Part shown: piece after piece, positions 17,091 through 28,659 of the stretch
Layout of the letters: the number at the start of each line of letters is the position of its first letter
Numbering within the stretch: position 1 is the stretch's first letter
Assembly (NCBI GenBank): GCA_035934385.1
Contig: DASYXY010000085.1
Location: 1-64,000 of the forward strand
Reading direction: 5' to 3'
Source: CF-118 sp035934385
GTDB taxonomy: Bacteria; Chloroflexota; Dormibacteria; Dormibacterales; Dormibacteraceae
Length of the DNA: 64,000 nucleotides
The notes under the pieces: model-generated
What the model saw: the letters and a program-made list of their open reading frames with translations, nothing else
What the model was told of the DNA's origin: nothing
Database searches by the model: none
Made by a program: the position numbers and the translations under genes

Positions 17091-17136
17091 GGGACCCCAC
17101 AAACTCAGAGGCAAGGCCGTGAGTTTGCGGGGACCC
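17091..17136. promoter_or_regulatory. Long imperfect inverted repeat in the coxM upstream region
   Basis: Two 17-bp arms, GGGACCCCACAAACTCA (17091-17107) and TGAGTTTGCGGGGACCC (17120-17136), match at 15 of 17 positions and are separated by 12 bp. It lies 45 bp before coxM. A second small inverted repeat (GCGGT, 5 nt, ACCGC, 17064-17078) sits next to it. It could be a regulator-binding site or a leader hairpin controlling cox expression. Confidence 0.5.
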
Positions 17137-17181
17137 CTGAGCGCGGCACCGGCTCGTCGTTTTCGAGGGAGGTGCTGAGGG

Positions 17182-18050
17182 ATGTTTCCTGCCGCGTTCG
17201 ACTATCGGGCCCCGGCGTCGCTGGCCGAGGCGGTGGACATTCTCCGGCAGCGCGGGGAGGAGGCCAAGGTCATGGCCGGCGGGCAGAGCCTGATCCCGCT
17301 GCTCAAGCTGCGTTTCTCCCAGCCCGCCCTGGTGGTCGACATCGGCCGGCTGCCTAACCTGGCCGGCGTCGAGCGCAAGGACGGTCACCTCCGCGTCGGC
17401 GCCCTCACACGCCATGCCCACATCGAGGGCAGCACCGAGCTGCGGACTCTGTGCCCGATCCTGCCTGAGGCCGCGCACTGGATCGCCGACCCCCTCATCC
17501 GCAACCAGGGCACCGTCGGCGGCTCCATCTGCCACGCCGACCCCCAGGGCGACTGGGGCTCGGTGATGCTTGCGCTGGACGCGGACATGGTCGCCCGGTC
17601 CGAGTCGGGCGAGAGGGTAATCAAGGCCGCGGACTTCTTCCAGGGCCCGTTCACAACTGCACTGCGGGCCGACGAGGTCCTCACCGAGATCCGCATCCCT
17701 CTCGCGGCCCATGCCGCAGGCGCCTACAACAAGCTGGAGCGCAAGGTCGGCGACTTCGCGACCGTGGCGGTCGCGGTGCAGGTGGAGATGAACGGCGACA
17801 AGATCGCCAAGGCCGGCATCGGCATGACGTCGGTTGGCGACCGCAACCTGAAGGCGCGCGAAGCGGAGAAATCGCTTTCCGGGAAGCAGCCCACCGACGA
17901 AGCGATCGCCGAGGCGGCGAGGCTGGCGGCGGCGGCGGCGGAGCCGAAGGCCGACGTGCGCGGAAGCGTCGAGTTCAAGCGAGATATCGTCAGGGTGTTC
18001 GTGCAGCGCGGCCTGAAGACTGCCGTCGCTCGGGCCCGGGGAGGTAAGTG

Positions 18051-18051
<1 letters not shown>
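17182..18051 (+). CDS. coxM: Aerobic carbon monoxide dehydrogenase, FAD-binding medium subunit
   Basis: 289 residues, the typical CoxM length. FAD-binding motifs are AGGQSLIPLLKLR near residue 33 and the TVGGS loop (RNQGTVGGSICHADP). The C-terminal CODH flavoprotein domain includes YNKLERKVGDFATV. It passes electrons from the 2Fe-2S subunit to the quinone pool. A GGGAGGTG ribosome-binding site precedes ATG 17182. The gene order M-S-L, with a TGATG overlap to coxS, is that of form I CO dehydrogenases; form II clusters are usually S-L-M. Confidence 0.94.
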
Positions 18052-20946
<2,895 letters not shown>

Positions 20947-20950
<4 letters not shown>

Positions 20951-21876
20951 CGGACGACATCCTCGACCAGCTTCGCGAGTTCGCCGCGACCGGCACGCCG
21001 TGCGTGCTGGCCACGGTCGTTCGCTGCGAGGCGCCGACCTCCGCGCGGCCCGGCGACAAGGCGATCATCACCGCCGACGGCCGGCTGCGCGGATGGATCG
21101 GCGGCAGCTGCTCGGAACCGGTGGTGCGGCGCGAGGCGCTGCGGGCGCTCGACGAGGGCACACCACGACTGGTGCGCATCGTGGGTGACTCCGAGGTGAA
21201 GCAGACCCGAAAGTCGGGCGAGCTGACCATCGGCACCACGTGCCCGAGCGGCGGATCATTGGACATCTTCATCGAGCCCCAGATGGCAAAGCCCCTGCTG
21301 CTCGTGTTCGGCGACAGCCCTGCCGCGGCGACGCTGGTTCGGCTGGCCGAGCTGACCGGTTTCCGCACGCGGCTGGTTTCCCAGGCGGAGGTCCCGACGT
21401 TCGAGACGCCGCCCGGTGAGGCCTACGCGGTGGTCGCCACCATGGGCCATTTCGATGAAAGCGCACTCGAGGCCGCGCTGAGCCATCCCGACCTCGAGGT
21501 CAGCTTGATCGCCAGCACGCGTCGAGCGTCAGCCGTGCGCGCTGAGCTTCTGCGTCGCGGACTGGGCGAGGACGCCGTGGCACGCGTGCGCACGCCGGCC
21601 GGCAAGGTGCGCGGGGGCACCCAGGAGGAGATCGCCCTGCTGGCGTTGGCCGAGATCGTCGCGTCCCGGCACAAGCATGTCGCACACCACACGACTGCGT
21701 TCGCGGCCGCCCCGGAGTTCGCAACCGACCCGGTTTGCGGCATGACGGTCGACGTGGTCACCGCCGCCCACGTCGCCGAACACGAAGGCCGCAAGGTCTA
21801 CTTCTGCTCAGCCGGCTGCCGCGCTCAGTTCGAGCGCGAGCCTTCAGCCTTCAGCGCTTCGCTGTCTGAGGCCTAG
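20947..21876 (+). CDS. XdhC/CoxI-family Mo-enzyme maturation protein fused to a C-terminal YHS domain
   Basis: About 309 residues. The N-terminal XdhC/CoxI domain (GTPCVLATVVRCEAPTSARP, then GWIGGSCSEPVVRREAL) is followed by the Rossmann-like C-terminal domain (LLLVFGDSPAAATLVRLAEL; GTQEEIALLALAEIVA), which in relatives inserts or sulfurates the molybdenum cofactor. Residues about 259-305 form a YHS domain: DPVCGM, then VYFCSAGCRAQFE with metal-ligand cysteines. No ATG, GTG or TTG exists at the natural N-terminus. An ATA at 20947, overlapping the coxL TAG and preceded by GGGAG at 7-bp spacing, gives the expected start; GTG 21004 would delete the first helix. Fourth gene of the cox operon. Confidence 0.85.
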
Positions 21877-22851
21877 CCCGAACCGGAACGTCCGGAACAC
21901 GTCTTCGCTTACCAGGAAGCCCGCGAAGATCAGGACGACGCCGAGGAACTCGCCAAGGAAGAACGACCAGGTGACGCCGAACCGGTTCAGGCCACTCGTG
22001 ACGCCGGGGATGAAAGCTCCGAGCGCGATCAGAAGAGTTGCCGGGACACGCGAGTTGAGCTGACCGCGCGACTGAGCCGCGATCGCGCCGGGAATCGAGG
22101 CGAAGAAGTTCGGAATGATCGCGAGGACTCCGAGCCGGGCCGGCAGCACGCGCTGCTTAGGCATATACACATACGCGGAATAGATCGCCCCGAACACGAG
22201 GCACAGCGCGCCGGCGATGTTGAACGGGCCCGTAAGGACGCGCAGGTACCCCGGAAAGCCGCCACCCACAGGCACGTGCGTGGTCGGGTCGACGGCCCAT
22301 CCTGGTGCGGGCAGCGGGGCGGTGACCGTCATGTACGCCACCGCCGCCGAGCCGACGATGAGCACGGCCATGGCAATGTGAGCGGCCAATGGCCGGCGCA
22401 CCGCAGTGGCGACGATGATCGCGACTCCGCCCGCGGCGGCGATCACAAAAGCGATCGTGCCTGCGGTTCCCGCCCCTGGATAGATCGGGGTGTTCGTGCC
22501 TTTCGCGTCGAGGTGGCTGAACAGCAGGGACAGCACGCCGCCGAGAAGCACGGTCACCCCGGCGAAATAACCGAAGCGGGTCTTGGCGAGCAGATAGATG
22601 GTGCCCGCGCCGAGATACGCGGCCACGAAGAAGGCCCCGATCAGGTACCAGGTCCGGTACAGACCCTCGGTCCACCCGAATGCGCCACCAAGGAATTCGG
22701 TGCCCGCGCTGATGCCATACCAGAGCAGCCCGATCGCCCAGACGAGCTGGAAGCTCTGGCGGCGCTGCCACCACTGGTCGAAGACCAGGGCGGCGAAAAG
22801 AAAGCTCAGCACGCTCGAGCCCAACGGCAGCACCACGTTCAGCACGCTCAC
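21844..22851 (-). CDS. Polytopic membrane protein of unknown function
   Basis: 335 residues with about eight hydrophobic spans evenly spread along the chain, e.g. LPLGSSVLSFLFAALVF near the start, the AFVIAAAGGVAIIVATAV span in the middle and WSFFLGEFLGVVLIFAGFLV near the end. Aromatic residues cluster in the first third (WYGISAGTEFLGG). No transporter or enzyme signature is recognised. The GTG start follows GAGGGTGAGG, and the gene overlaps the stop of the upstream HTH regulator gene by four bases, so the two form an operon. Its 3' end overlaps the XdhC-YHS gene by 33 bases. Confidence 0.7.
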   Translation of the reverse strand: MSVLNVVLPLGSSVLSFLFAALVFDQWWQRRQSFQLVWAIGLLWYGISAGTEFLGGAFGWTEGLYRTWYLIGAFFVAAYLGAGTIYLLAKTRFGYFAGVTVLLGGVLSLLFSHLDAKGTNTPIYPGAGTAGTIAFVIAAAGGVAIIVATAVRRPLAAHIAMAVLIVGSAAVAYMTVTAPLPAPGWAVDPTTHVPVGGGFPGYLRVLTGPFNIAGALCLVFGAIYSAYVYMPKQRVLPARLGVLAIIPNFFASIPGAIAAQSRGQLNSRVPATLLIALGAFIPGVTSGLNRFGVTWSFFLGEFLGVVLIFAGFLVSEDVFRTFRFGLGLRQRSAEG

Positions 22852-23453
22852 GTCCTCACCCTCCTATATGCCTCGACCATCGCGATCAGGACCTCGTTGA
22901 GAAACCAGCTCACCGCGCGCTCCAGCTCAGCGTCCGCCCCGGCCTGTGCCAGGGCGAGCTCGGCCACGCTCGAGCTCACGACCGTCTCGAACAGGTGGAA
23001 GGCGCGCATCGCGTCGCCGAGTGAAAGGCCGACGCTGTGCGCCATTGCGGCGTATCGCTCGCCGAGGTCGTCGATGGCCGGGGCGTCCTTCTTGTCCGGC
23101 TGTGCGGCGTACTCGATCAGCAACCGCATGAGGTCATGGCCGAGCTCGCGCTGCTTTTCCTTGGCCGCCTCGTCGAAGCTCGAGTACCAGGGCTCCGACG
23201 CCAGCTGGCCGGCGCTCGCAGCCATGCGCGCCCGGCCCACCGATGCATAGAGAAGAAGCCCGAGCTCGGGCGACGAGTGCGCGGCCAGCGCCTCCACGTC
23301 GGCCGCCTGGAAGCGGCGGTGGCCGCCCGGCGTCCGGAAGGAGCGGATGCGCCCTCGGTCGGCCCACTGACGCAGCGTGTCGGCGTGAACGTGAAGCCGC
23401 TCGCTCGCCTCCTGGAGGCTCAACCACTCCTCGCGTGCGCTCGCGGCCGGCAT
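22848..23453 (-). CDS. MerR/excisionase-type HTH regulator with C-terminal helical sensor domain
   Basis: 201 residues. The N-terminal 60 are a winged-helix DNA-binding domain of the HTH_17/MerR type (WLSLQEASERLHVHADTLRQ, WADRGRIRSFRTPGGHRRF). The rest is all-helical (LGHDLMRLLIEYAA; MRAFHLFETVVSSSVAELAL) and resembles the RsbR/PucR-associated sensory region. It probably responds to an unknown signal and regulates nearby genes, possibly the co-transcribed membrane protein or cox. It is divergent from nothing and is the first gene of its operon. Confidence 0.78.
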   Translation of the reverse strand: MPAASAREEWLSLQEASERLHVHADTLRQWADRGRIRSFRTPGGHRRFQAADVEALAAHSSPELGLLLYASVGRARMAASAGQLASEPWYSSFDEAAKEKQRELGHDLMRLLIEYAAQPDKKDAPAIDDLGERYAAMAHSVGLSLGDAMRAFHLFETVVSSSVAELALAQAGADAELERAVSWFLNEVLIAMVEAYRRVRT

Positions 23454-23497
23454 CGGCCAACAGTCTAAAGAAATCCGGGAATCAGGAGGGTGGAACC

Positions 23498-24049
23498 TTA
23501 GCTTTCCTCAGGTTTGCGGAGCGCCACGACCAGCACGACCGTCCCGACTGCCACGATCCCGATCCACGCCAGGATCGCAATCCTGACCAGCGGGCCTTCC
23601 AGGTTTTCGGAATCGCTGAGGGTCCGTCCCGCCACCACGAACCCGCCGCGAAATGCCTCCACCACGATCGCGCTGCGCACCTCCGGAGCGGGCTGCCACG
23701 TGATTCGGTCGTCGCCATGGGCGAGCGCGTAGTCGAACACGCCGGCCGGCGGGACCACGGTCGCGCCGCCGAGGTGGGCCGAGGTGGCCAGCACCATCCT
23801 GTTCGAGTCGAGCACCATGACGTAGACGTCCGGCGACCCGATCTCGACTTCTCGACCAGGCACGACCGTCGCAGGATCCGCACCAGCGTCAAGACGCGCG
23901 ACGGCCGCGTCGGCGACCTCGACCTGCGGGTGATTCGCCGGCTGCCTCAGGCCGAACTCATAAACGATGAGCGCCGCCAACACGGTGGCCACGCCGAGAA
24001 CGGTCGCGGTCACGCCGATCACCCGGCGTCGATCATTCATCCAGCGCAC
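23498..24049 (-). CDS. Small bitopic membrane protein with extracytoplasmic domain
   Basis: 183 residues. One membrane span near the N-terminus (VIGVTATVLGVATVLAALIV) and one near the C-terminus (IAILAWIGIVAVGTVVLVVA) bracket an outside domain of about 110 residues (VYVMVLDSNRMVLATSAHL, a short PAS/Cache-like strand pattern). It resembles the sensor part of a signal transducer without the kinase or cyclase output, but I do not recognise a family. GTG 24049 or ATG 24040 may be the start. The next minus-strand gene upstream encodes an RpiR regulator (ends 24081). Confidence 0.6.
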   Translation of the reverse strand: MRWMNDRRRVIGVTATVLGVATVLAALIVYEFGLRQPANHPQVEVADAAVARLDAGADPATVVPGREVEIGSPDVYVMVLDSNRMVLATSAHLGGATVVPPAGVFDYALAHGDDRITWQPAPEVRSAIVVEAFRGGFVVAGRTLSDSENLEGPLVRIAILAWIGIVAVGTVVLVVALRKPEES

Positions 24050-24080
24050 TCAACGCGGCAGGCTCGCTGAGAGTTCCGCG

Positions 24081-24965
24081 CTACTGGTCGCTCGCTCCGA
24101 GCACGGCGCTCGCGCTGAGCTGCTCCAGGCTCTGCATCCGCGACTGGGCGCGCGGCCCGAGCTTCGCGAGCACCGCAGCGACGATCGCCTCCAACACTGC
24201 CGTGGCGCCGACCAGAGAGTCGAAGGGTCCGACCGTCTCGACGCTCGTGACGACGACCTGCTTCGCAAACGCCGACGCGGGCGACAGCCATGGATCCGTG
24301 AACAGCACGACGTTCACGCCCTCGCCCGCGACCAGGCGCACGCTTTCGATGGTGTCGGCCTGGTAGCGCCGGTAGTCGAAGACCACGAGCACGTCGCCCT
24401 TGCGCAGATCGATCAGCTGCTGAGCTGCAGCGGTGCGCTCTGTGTCGACAAGAGCAATGCCCGGCCGGAGCAGGTGCAGCTGGCCGGCCAGGTAGCGCGC
24501 CAAGGGGCCGCTCAGACGGCCGCCGAGGACCAGCACCCGGCGGCGGACGTCGGCCAGCTGCTCGACCACCTCCTCGACGTCGTGATGGGAAAGGAGCTGC
24601 AGGGTCGCCTGCAGGCTGCGGCGCGCCTCCTCGAGCGCTCCGCTCACGAGCGAGGTCGCGCCTTTCGGCTCCTCCTCGTGGTAGCGCGCCAGGGGCGAGG
24701 ACAGGCGCGCGTGCACCTCCTGGCGGAGCTGCTCCTGGAACTCCGGGTAGCCGCGAAAACCGAGCTTGGTGATGAAGCGCGTCACCGTCGGCGCGCTCAC
24801 CCCCGCCCGCTCGGCGAACCGTGCGACGCTCTCGAGGCCGGCGATGGGATAGCTGGCCAGGAGCACCCTCGCGAGCTTGCGCTCGGCTGGACTGAGGTCG
24901 GCCTGGCGCTGGCGCACCAGCTCGCCAATCCTCGCGCCCGTGTCATTTGTTACATCAGGTGCCAT
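24081..24965 (-). CDS. RpiR/MurR-family transcriptional regulator (HTH_6 plus SIS)
   Basis: 294 residues. The N-terminal HTH (LSPAERKLARVLLASYPIAG, then RAGVSAPTVTRFITKLGFRG) is followed by a linker and a SIS sugar-phosphate-type ligand domain (about 125-260; RVLVLGGRLSGPLARYLAGQ, KGDVLVVFDYRRY). ATG 24965 is backed by GGGAAGGGGAGAG; a longer in-frame ORF to 25109 is not supported. It is divergent from the permease operon, with 107 bp between, and a candidate operator overlaps the permease promoter, so it probably controls that operon. Its inducer may be an amine or glutamylated intermediate rather than a sugar. Confidence 0.92.
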   Translation of the reverse strand: MAPDVTNDTGARIGELVRQRQADLSPAERKLARVLLASYPIAGLESVARFAERAGVSAPTVTRFITKLGFRGYPEFQEQLRQEVHARLSSPLARYHEEEPKGATSLVSGALEEARRSLQATLQLLSHHDVEEVVEQLADVRRRVLVLGGRLSGPLARYLAGQLHLLRPGIALVDTERTAAAQQLIDLRKGDVLVVFDYRRYQADTIESVRLVAGEGVNVVLFTDPWLSPASAFAKQVVVTSVETVGPFDSLVGATAVLEAIVAAVLAKLGPRAQSRMQSLEQLSASAVLGASDQ

Positions 24966-24987
24966 CTCTCCCCTTCCCGGCACATTC

Positions 24988-25016
24988 TTGACAAGCATCC
25001 TATCGGCTGATAGCGT
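24988..25016 (+). promoter_or_regulatory. Sigma-70-type promoter with overlapping inverted repeat upstream of the permease operon
   Basis: TTGACA (24988-24993), a 17-bp spacer, then TAGCGT (25011-25016). An inverted repeat CTATC, 4 nt, GATAG (25000-25013) overlaps the -10 element. It faces the permease gene and lies beside the divergent RpiR regulator gene, so RpiR binding here is likely. Confidence 0.6.
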
Positions 25017-25072
25017 CGCCGCAAGCTCGGGCGCAGGTGGGCCGTTGAATGGGGCTCCAGGGAGGGGTTTGG

Positions 25073-26608
25073 ATGAGCGTCGCGACCACTGATTCTGACG
25101 TCGAAGCACTCCACAAGATGGGCTACGCCCAGGAGTTGAGGCGCCGCATGAGCGGCTTCTCCAACTTCGCCATCTCTTTCACAATCATCTCGATCCTCTC
25201 GGGCTGTCTGACGCTCTACAGCTACGGCATGAACACCGGCGGGCCAATCATCATGAACATCGGCTGGCCTCTTGTCGGCCTGTTTGTGACCCTCGTCGGC
25301 CTGTCGATGGCCGAGATCGCCTCAACGTATCCGACGGCCGGCGGGCTCTACTACTGGTCGGCCAAGCTCGGCGGCAGCAGCGGCGCAGCGTGGAGCTGGT
25401 TCACGGGCTGGTTCAACCTCCTGGGCCAGATCGGCATCACCGCCGGCATCGACTTCGGCGGCGCGTTCTTCATGTCGGCGTTGTTCAACCTGATCTGGGG
25501 CTATCCGCTTGACCCGCCCCACATCATCGGCATCTACGCCGTGATCCTGATCGCGCACGGGTTGCTGAACACATTCGGGATTCAGCTCGTCGCGCTTCTC
25601 AACGACATCTCTGTCTGGTGGCACCTGATCGGTGTGGCCATCATCTTCGTGGCGCTGTTCCTGATCCCCAAGCAGCACCAGTCGATCGGCTACATCTTCA
25701 CTGGCTTCGTCAACAACACCGGGGCGGCATTCCCAGGGGCCGGCCTCTACGTGTTTCTCATCGGTCTCCTGCTTGCCCAGTACACGTTCACCGGGTACGA
25801 CGCCTCCGCGCACCTGACCGAGGAGACGCACAACGCCGCGATTTCCGGGCCGCGCGGCATCGTGCTGTCGATCGTCGTGTCGCTGATAGCGGGCTGGATA
25901 TTGCTCATCGGCGTCACGGGCGCCATCCAGAACTACACCAGCGAAGCGGCCGCCACGGTTCCGCCGGCCCAGATCTTCCTCGATGCGCTAGGCCACAACT
26001 GGGCCGTGTTCCTGATGGTTATCGTCGTGGGCGCCCAGTTCTACTGCGGCATGTCGTCGGTGACTTCGAACTCGCGGATGATCTACGCCTTCTCGCGCGA
26101 CGGCGCCGTCCCGGGCTCTGAGTTCTGGCACAGAGTCAATCCGCGCACGCGCACCCCGACCAACTCGATCTGGCTGGCGGTGGTAGGGGCTTTCATCCTC
26201 GGCCTGCCGTACCTGTGGAACACGGAGGCTTACGCCGCCGTGACTTCCATAGCGACCATCGGTCTTTACGTGGCCTACGGCATTCCGATCTTGCTGAGGC
26301 TGCGCCAGGGAGAGAAGTTCCAGCGCGGGCCCTGGCACCTGCGCCAGTACAGCTACATCGTCGGTTGGATCGCCGTCATCTGGATCGTGTTCATATCGAT
26401 CCTCTTCGTGCTGCCGGCGGCGTTTCCAATCAGCCTGCAGACGAACTTCAACTACGCCATCGTGGCGGTCGCCGTAGTCTTGCTCTACTCCGGTGGCTAC
26501 TGGCTACTCTCAGCGAAGAACTGGTTCAAGGGACCAAGAGTCCAGGGTTCCGCCGAAGATCTTGCAAAGATCGAGAAGGAGCTTGCAGCAGTCAGTTCCG
26601 CGACCTGA
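25073..26608 (+). CDS. APC-superfamily amino acid/amine permease
   Basis: 511 residues from ATG 25073, preceded by GGGAGGGG; a TTG-start extension to 25049 is unnecessary. About twelve membrane spans. The APC helix 1 motif appears as FAISFTIISILSGCLTLYSYGM, broken by glycines, followed by GWPLVGLFVTLVGLSMAEIA and PTAGGLYYW. Members of this branch import amino acids, GABA, ethanolamine or polyamines. It leads the operon with the gamma-glutamyl pathway genes, so a polyamine or ethanolamine substrate is likely by context. Confidence 0.9.
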   Translation: MSVATTDSDVEALHKMGYAQELRRRMSGFSNFAISFTIISILSGCLTLYSYGMNTGGPIIMNIGWPLVGLFVTLVGLSMAEIASTYPTAGGLYYWSAKLGGSSGAAWSWFTGWFNLLGQIGITAGIDFGGAFFMSALFNLIWGYPLDPPHIIGIYAVILIAHGLLNTFGIQLVALLNDISVWWHLIGVAIIFVALFLIPKQHQSIGYIFTGFVNNTGAAFPGAGLYVFLIGLLLAQYTFTGYDASAHLTEETHNAAISGPRGIVLSIVVSLIAGWILLIGVTGAIQNYTSEAAATVPPAQIFLDALGHNWAVFLMVIVVGAQFYCGMSSVTSNSRMIYAFSRDGAVPGSEFWHRVNPRTRTPTNSIWLAVVGAFILGLPYLWNTEAYAAVTSIATIGLYVAYGIPILLRLRQGEKFQRGPWHLRQYSYIVGWIAVIWIVFISILFVLPAAFPISLQTNFNYAIVAVAVVLLYSGGYWLLSAKNWFKGPRVQGSAEDLAKIEKELAAVSSAT

Positions 26609-27290
26609 CGGGGCCGAGCTGGGCAACCACAGACCGAAGATCGCGATCACGACGAGCCCGCGGAAGGGCGCGGAGTACTACGCGCCCTACCGGCGGGCGG
26701 TCGAGGCTGCCGGCGCCGAGCCCATAGACGTGGCGCCCGGCGCCGCGCGGTTGCCGGAGGTCGACGGGCTCCTGCTGCCGGGCGGTTGGGATGTCGACCC
26801 TTCGCTGTACGGAGAGAAGAAGGACGACAAGGTCGGGCCCATCGACCGCGAGCTCGACGACACCGAGCTGCTCATGTTCAAACAGGCCCGCGAGCGGGAG
26901 CTGCCGGTCCTCGGCATCTGCCGCGGCCAGCAGGTGATCAACGTGGCGATGGGTGGCACCCTTGTGCAGCACCTCGAGGACCACGACATTCGCACGCATG
27001 GACGCAGCCACCTCGCCCACACCATCGAGGTCGACCCGAGCTCGGAGCTCGGGCACGCCGCCGGCGAGCACAAGATCAGGGTCAACAGCTTCCACCACCA
27101 GGCCGTGAAGCAGCTGGCGCCTGGGCTGCACGAGTCCGCGACCGGTGAGGACGGGACGGTGGAGGGTGTCGAGACGGACGACGGCCTGATCGTCGCTGTT
27201 CAGTGCCACCCGGAAGAGCTCACCACCGACCTGCCGTGGGCGCGCAGGCTGTTCGAGCGCTTTGTCGCTCGGGCTCGCGCCAAGGAGTGA
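26583..27290 (+). CDS. Gamma-glutamyl hydrolase of peptidase family C26 (PuuD/Rv2859c-like)
   Basis: About 235 residues, class I glutamine-amidotransferase fold. Nucleophile Cys113 lies in GICRGQQVINVAMGG, and the catalytic His-x-x-Glu in VQCHPEE. The oxyanion region LLLPGGWDVDPSLYGE is characteristic of C26 gamma-glutamyl-GABA hydrolases. It would release glutamate from the gamma-glutamylated acid formed later in the pathway. Start uncertain: TTG 26583 overlaps the permease end, CTG 26619 would give the usual family N-terminus (NHRPKIAITT), and ATG 26493 lies too far inside the permease. Confidence 0.88.
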   Translation: MQQSVPRPDGAELGNHRPKIAITTSPRKGAEYYAPYRRAVEAAGAEPIDVAPGAARLPEVDGLLLPGGWDVDPSLYGEKKDDKVGPIDRELDDTELLMFKQARERELPVLGICRGQQVINVAMGGTLVQHLEDHDIRTHGRSHLAHTIEVDPSSELGHAAGEHKIRVNSFHHQAVKQLAPGLHESATGEDGTVEGVETDDGLIVAVQCHPEELTTDLPWARRLFERFVARARAKE

Positions 27291-28659
27291 CGGCACGCTG
27301 ACCGAGCCCCGCACCCGCAACGCGCCGCTGACGCAGGAGGCGCTGGCCTCGCTGGTCGAGCGCGGCGAGGTCGACACGGTGGTGGTTGCCTTCACCGACA
27401 TGCAGGGCCGCCTGATGGGCAAACGCGTCGACGCCGAGTACTTCATCGACACCTCATCGCACGGTGAGTCGACGGAAGGCTGCAACTACCTGCTGACCGT
27501 CGACATGGAGATGGATCCGGTTCCCGGTTACGAGATGGCGAGCTGGGAGCAGGGCTACGGCGACTTCGACCTTCACCCTGATTTCGCGACGCTGCGCAGG
27601 ATCCCGTGGCTCGAGGCCACCGCGATGGTGCTGTGCGATGTCGGCTGGAGTGACGGCAAGCCGGTACGCCCGTCGCCGCGGCAGGTCTTGCGCGGCCAGG
27701 TGGAGAGGGCTCGCAAGCTGGGCTTCGAGCCGATGTTCGGATCCGAGCTCGAGTTCTACCTTCTGCAAGAGACTTACGCGGAGGCGTTCGCCAAGCACTA
27801 CCGCGAGCTCACACCATCAGTCCAGTACAACCTCGACTACCACATCCTCGCGACCACCTTCTCGGAGCCCTTCATCCGGTCGGTGCGCAAAGGCATGAAG
27901 GCCGCGGGCATCGGCATCGAGAGCTCGAAAGGGGAGGCGTGGCCCGGCCAGCAGGAGATCAACTTCCGCTTCGCTGACGCGCTGACGATGGCCGACAACC
28001 ACGTCATTTACAAGAACGGCATCAAGGAGATGGCGCACCAGCAGGGCTGCTCGGTCACGTTCATGGCCAAACCGGACCACACCTGGATCGGCAGCTCGTG
28101 CCACATCCATTCCAGCCTCTGGAAGGAGAACCGCAATACCTTCGACGGCGAGTCCGAGACCTTCCGCCAGTACCTCGCCGGTCAGATCGCCTGCATGTCG
28201 GAGCTCGCGATCTTCGCCGCTCCGAACATCAACTCGTATAAGCGCTACGCGGCAGGCACCTGGGCGCCGACCACGCTGGCGTGGGGACACGACAACCGCA
28301 CGTGCGGCTTTCGCATCGTCGGCCACGGCCAGCACCTGCGCACCGAAACGCGCATACCTGGCGCGGACGTGAACCCGTACATGGCATTCGCGGCTCTGCT
28401 CGCGGCCGGGCTGTACGGCATCGAGAACAAGCTCGAGCTTCCACCCGCATTCACGGGCAACGCGTACGAGTCGAACGTGCAGCGCTTCCCGCACACGCTA
28501 CGCGAGGCCATCGGCGAGCTCGAGAAGGGCAAGATGGCACGCAAGGCCCTCGGCGACGATGTCGTCGACCACTACCTCAACTACGCGCGGACCGAGCAGG
28601 CGCAGTTCGACCGGATCGTCACGGAGTACGAGCGCAACCGTCTCTTCGAGCGAGGATGA
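27262..28659 (+). CDS. Glutamine-synthetase-like gamma-glutamyl-amine ligase (GlnA4/PuuA type)
   Basis: 465 residues from TTG 27262, or 453 from CTG 27298, which has AAGGAG ten bases upstream and gives the more typical N-terminus. Glutamine synthetase beta-barrel residues are present: GSELEFYLL, GQQEINFRFADAL, HTWIGSSCHIHSSL, NINSYKRYAAGTWAP and the ETRIPGADVNPYMA end. It lacks the Tyr adenylylation loop of true GlnA. With a C26 hydrolase, ALDH and SDR beside it, it matches the mycobacterial Rv2857c-Rv2860c/GlnA4 arrangement; GlnA4 in Streptomyces ligates glutamate to ethanolamine, and GlnA3/PuuA to polyamines. Confidence 0.9.
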   Translation: MSLGLAPRSDGTLTEPRTRNAPLTQEALASLVERGEVDTVVVAFTDMQGRLMGKRVDAEYFIDTSSHGESTEGCNYLLTVDMEMDPVPGYEMASWEQGYGDFDLHPDFATLRRIPWLEATAMVLCDVGWSDGKPVRPSPRQVLRGQVERARKLGFEPMFGSELEFYLLQETYAEAFAKHYRELTPSVQYNLDYHILATTFSEPFIRSVRKGMKAAGIGIESSKGEAWPGQQEINFRFADALTMADNHVIYKNGIKEMAHQQGCSVTFMAKPDHTWIGSSCHIHSSLWKENRNTFDGESETFRQYLAGQIACMSELAIFAAPNINSYKRYAAGTWAPTTLAWGHDNRTCGFRIVGHGQHLRTETRIPGADVNPYMAFAALLAAGLYGIENKLELPPAFTGNAYESNVQRFPHTLREAIGELEKGKMARKALGDDVVDHYLNYARTEQAQFDRIVTEYERNRLFERG

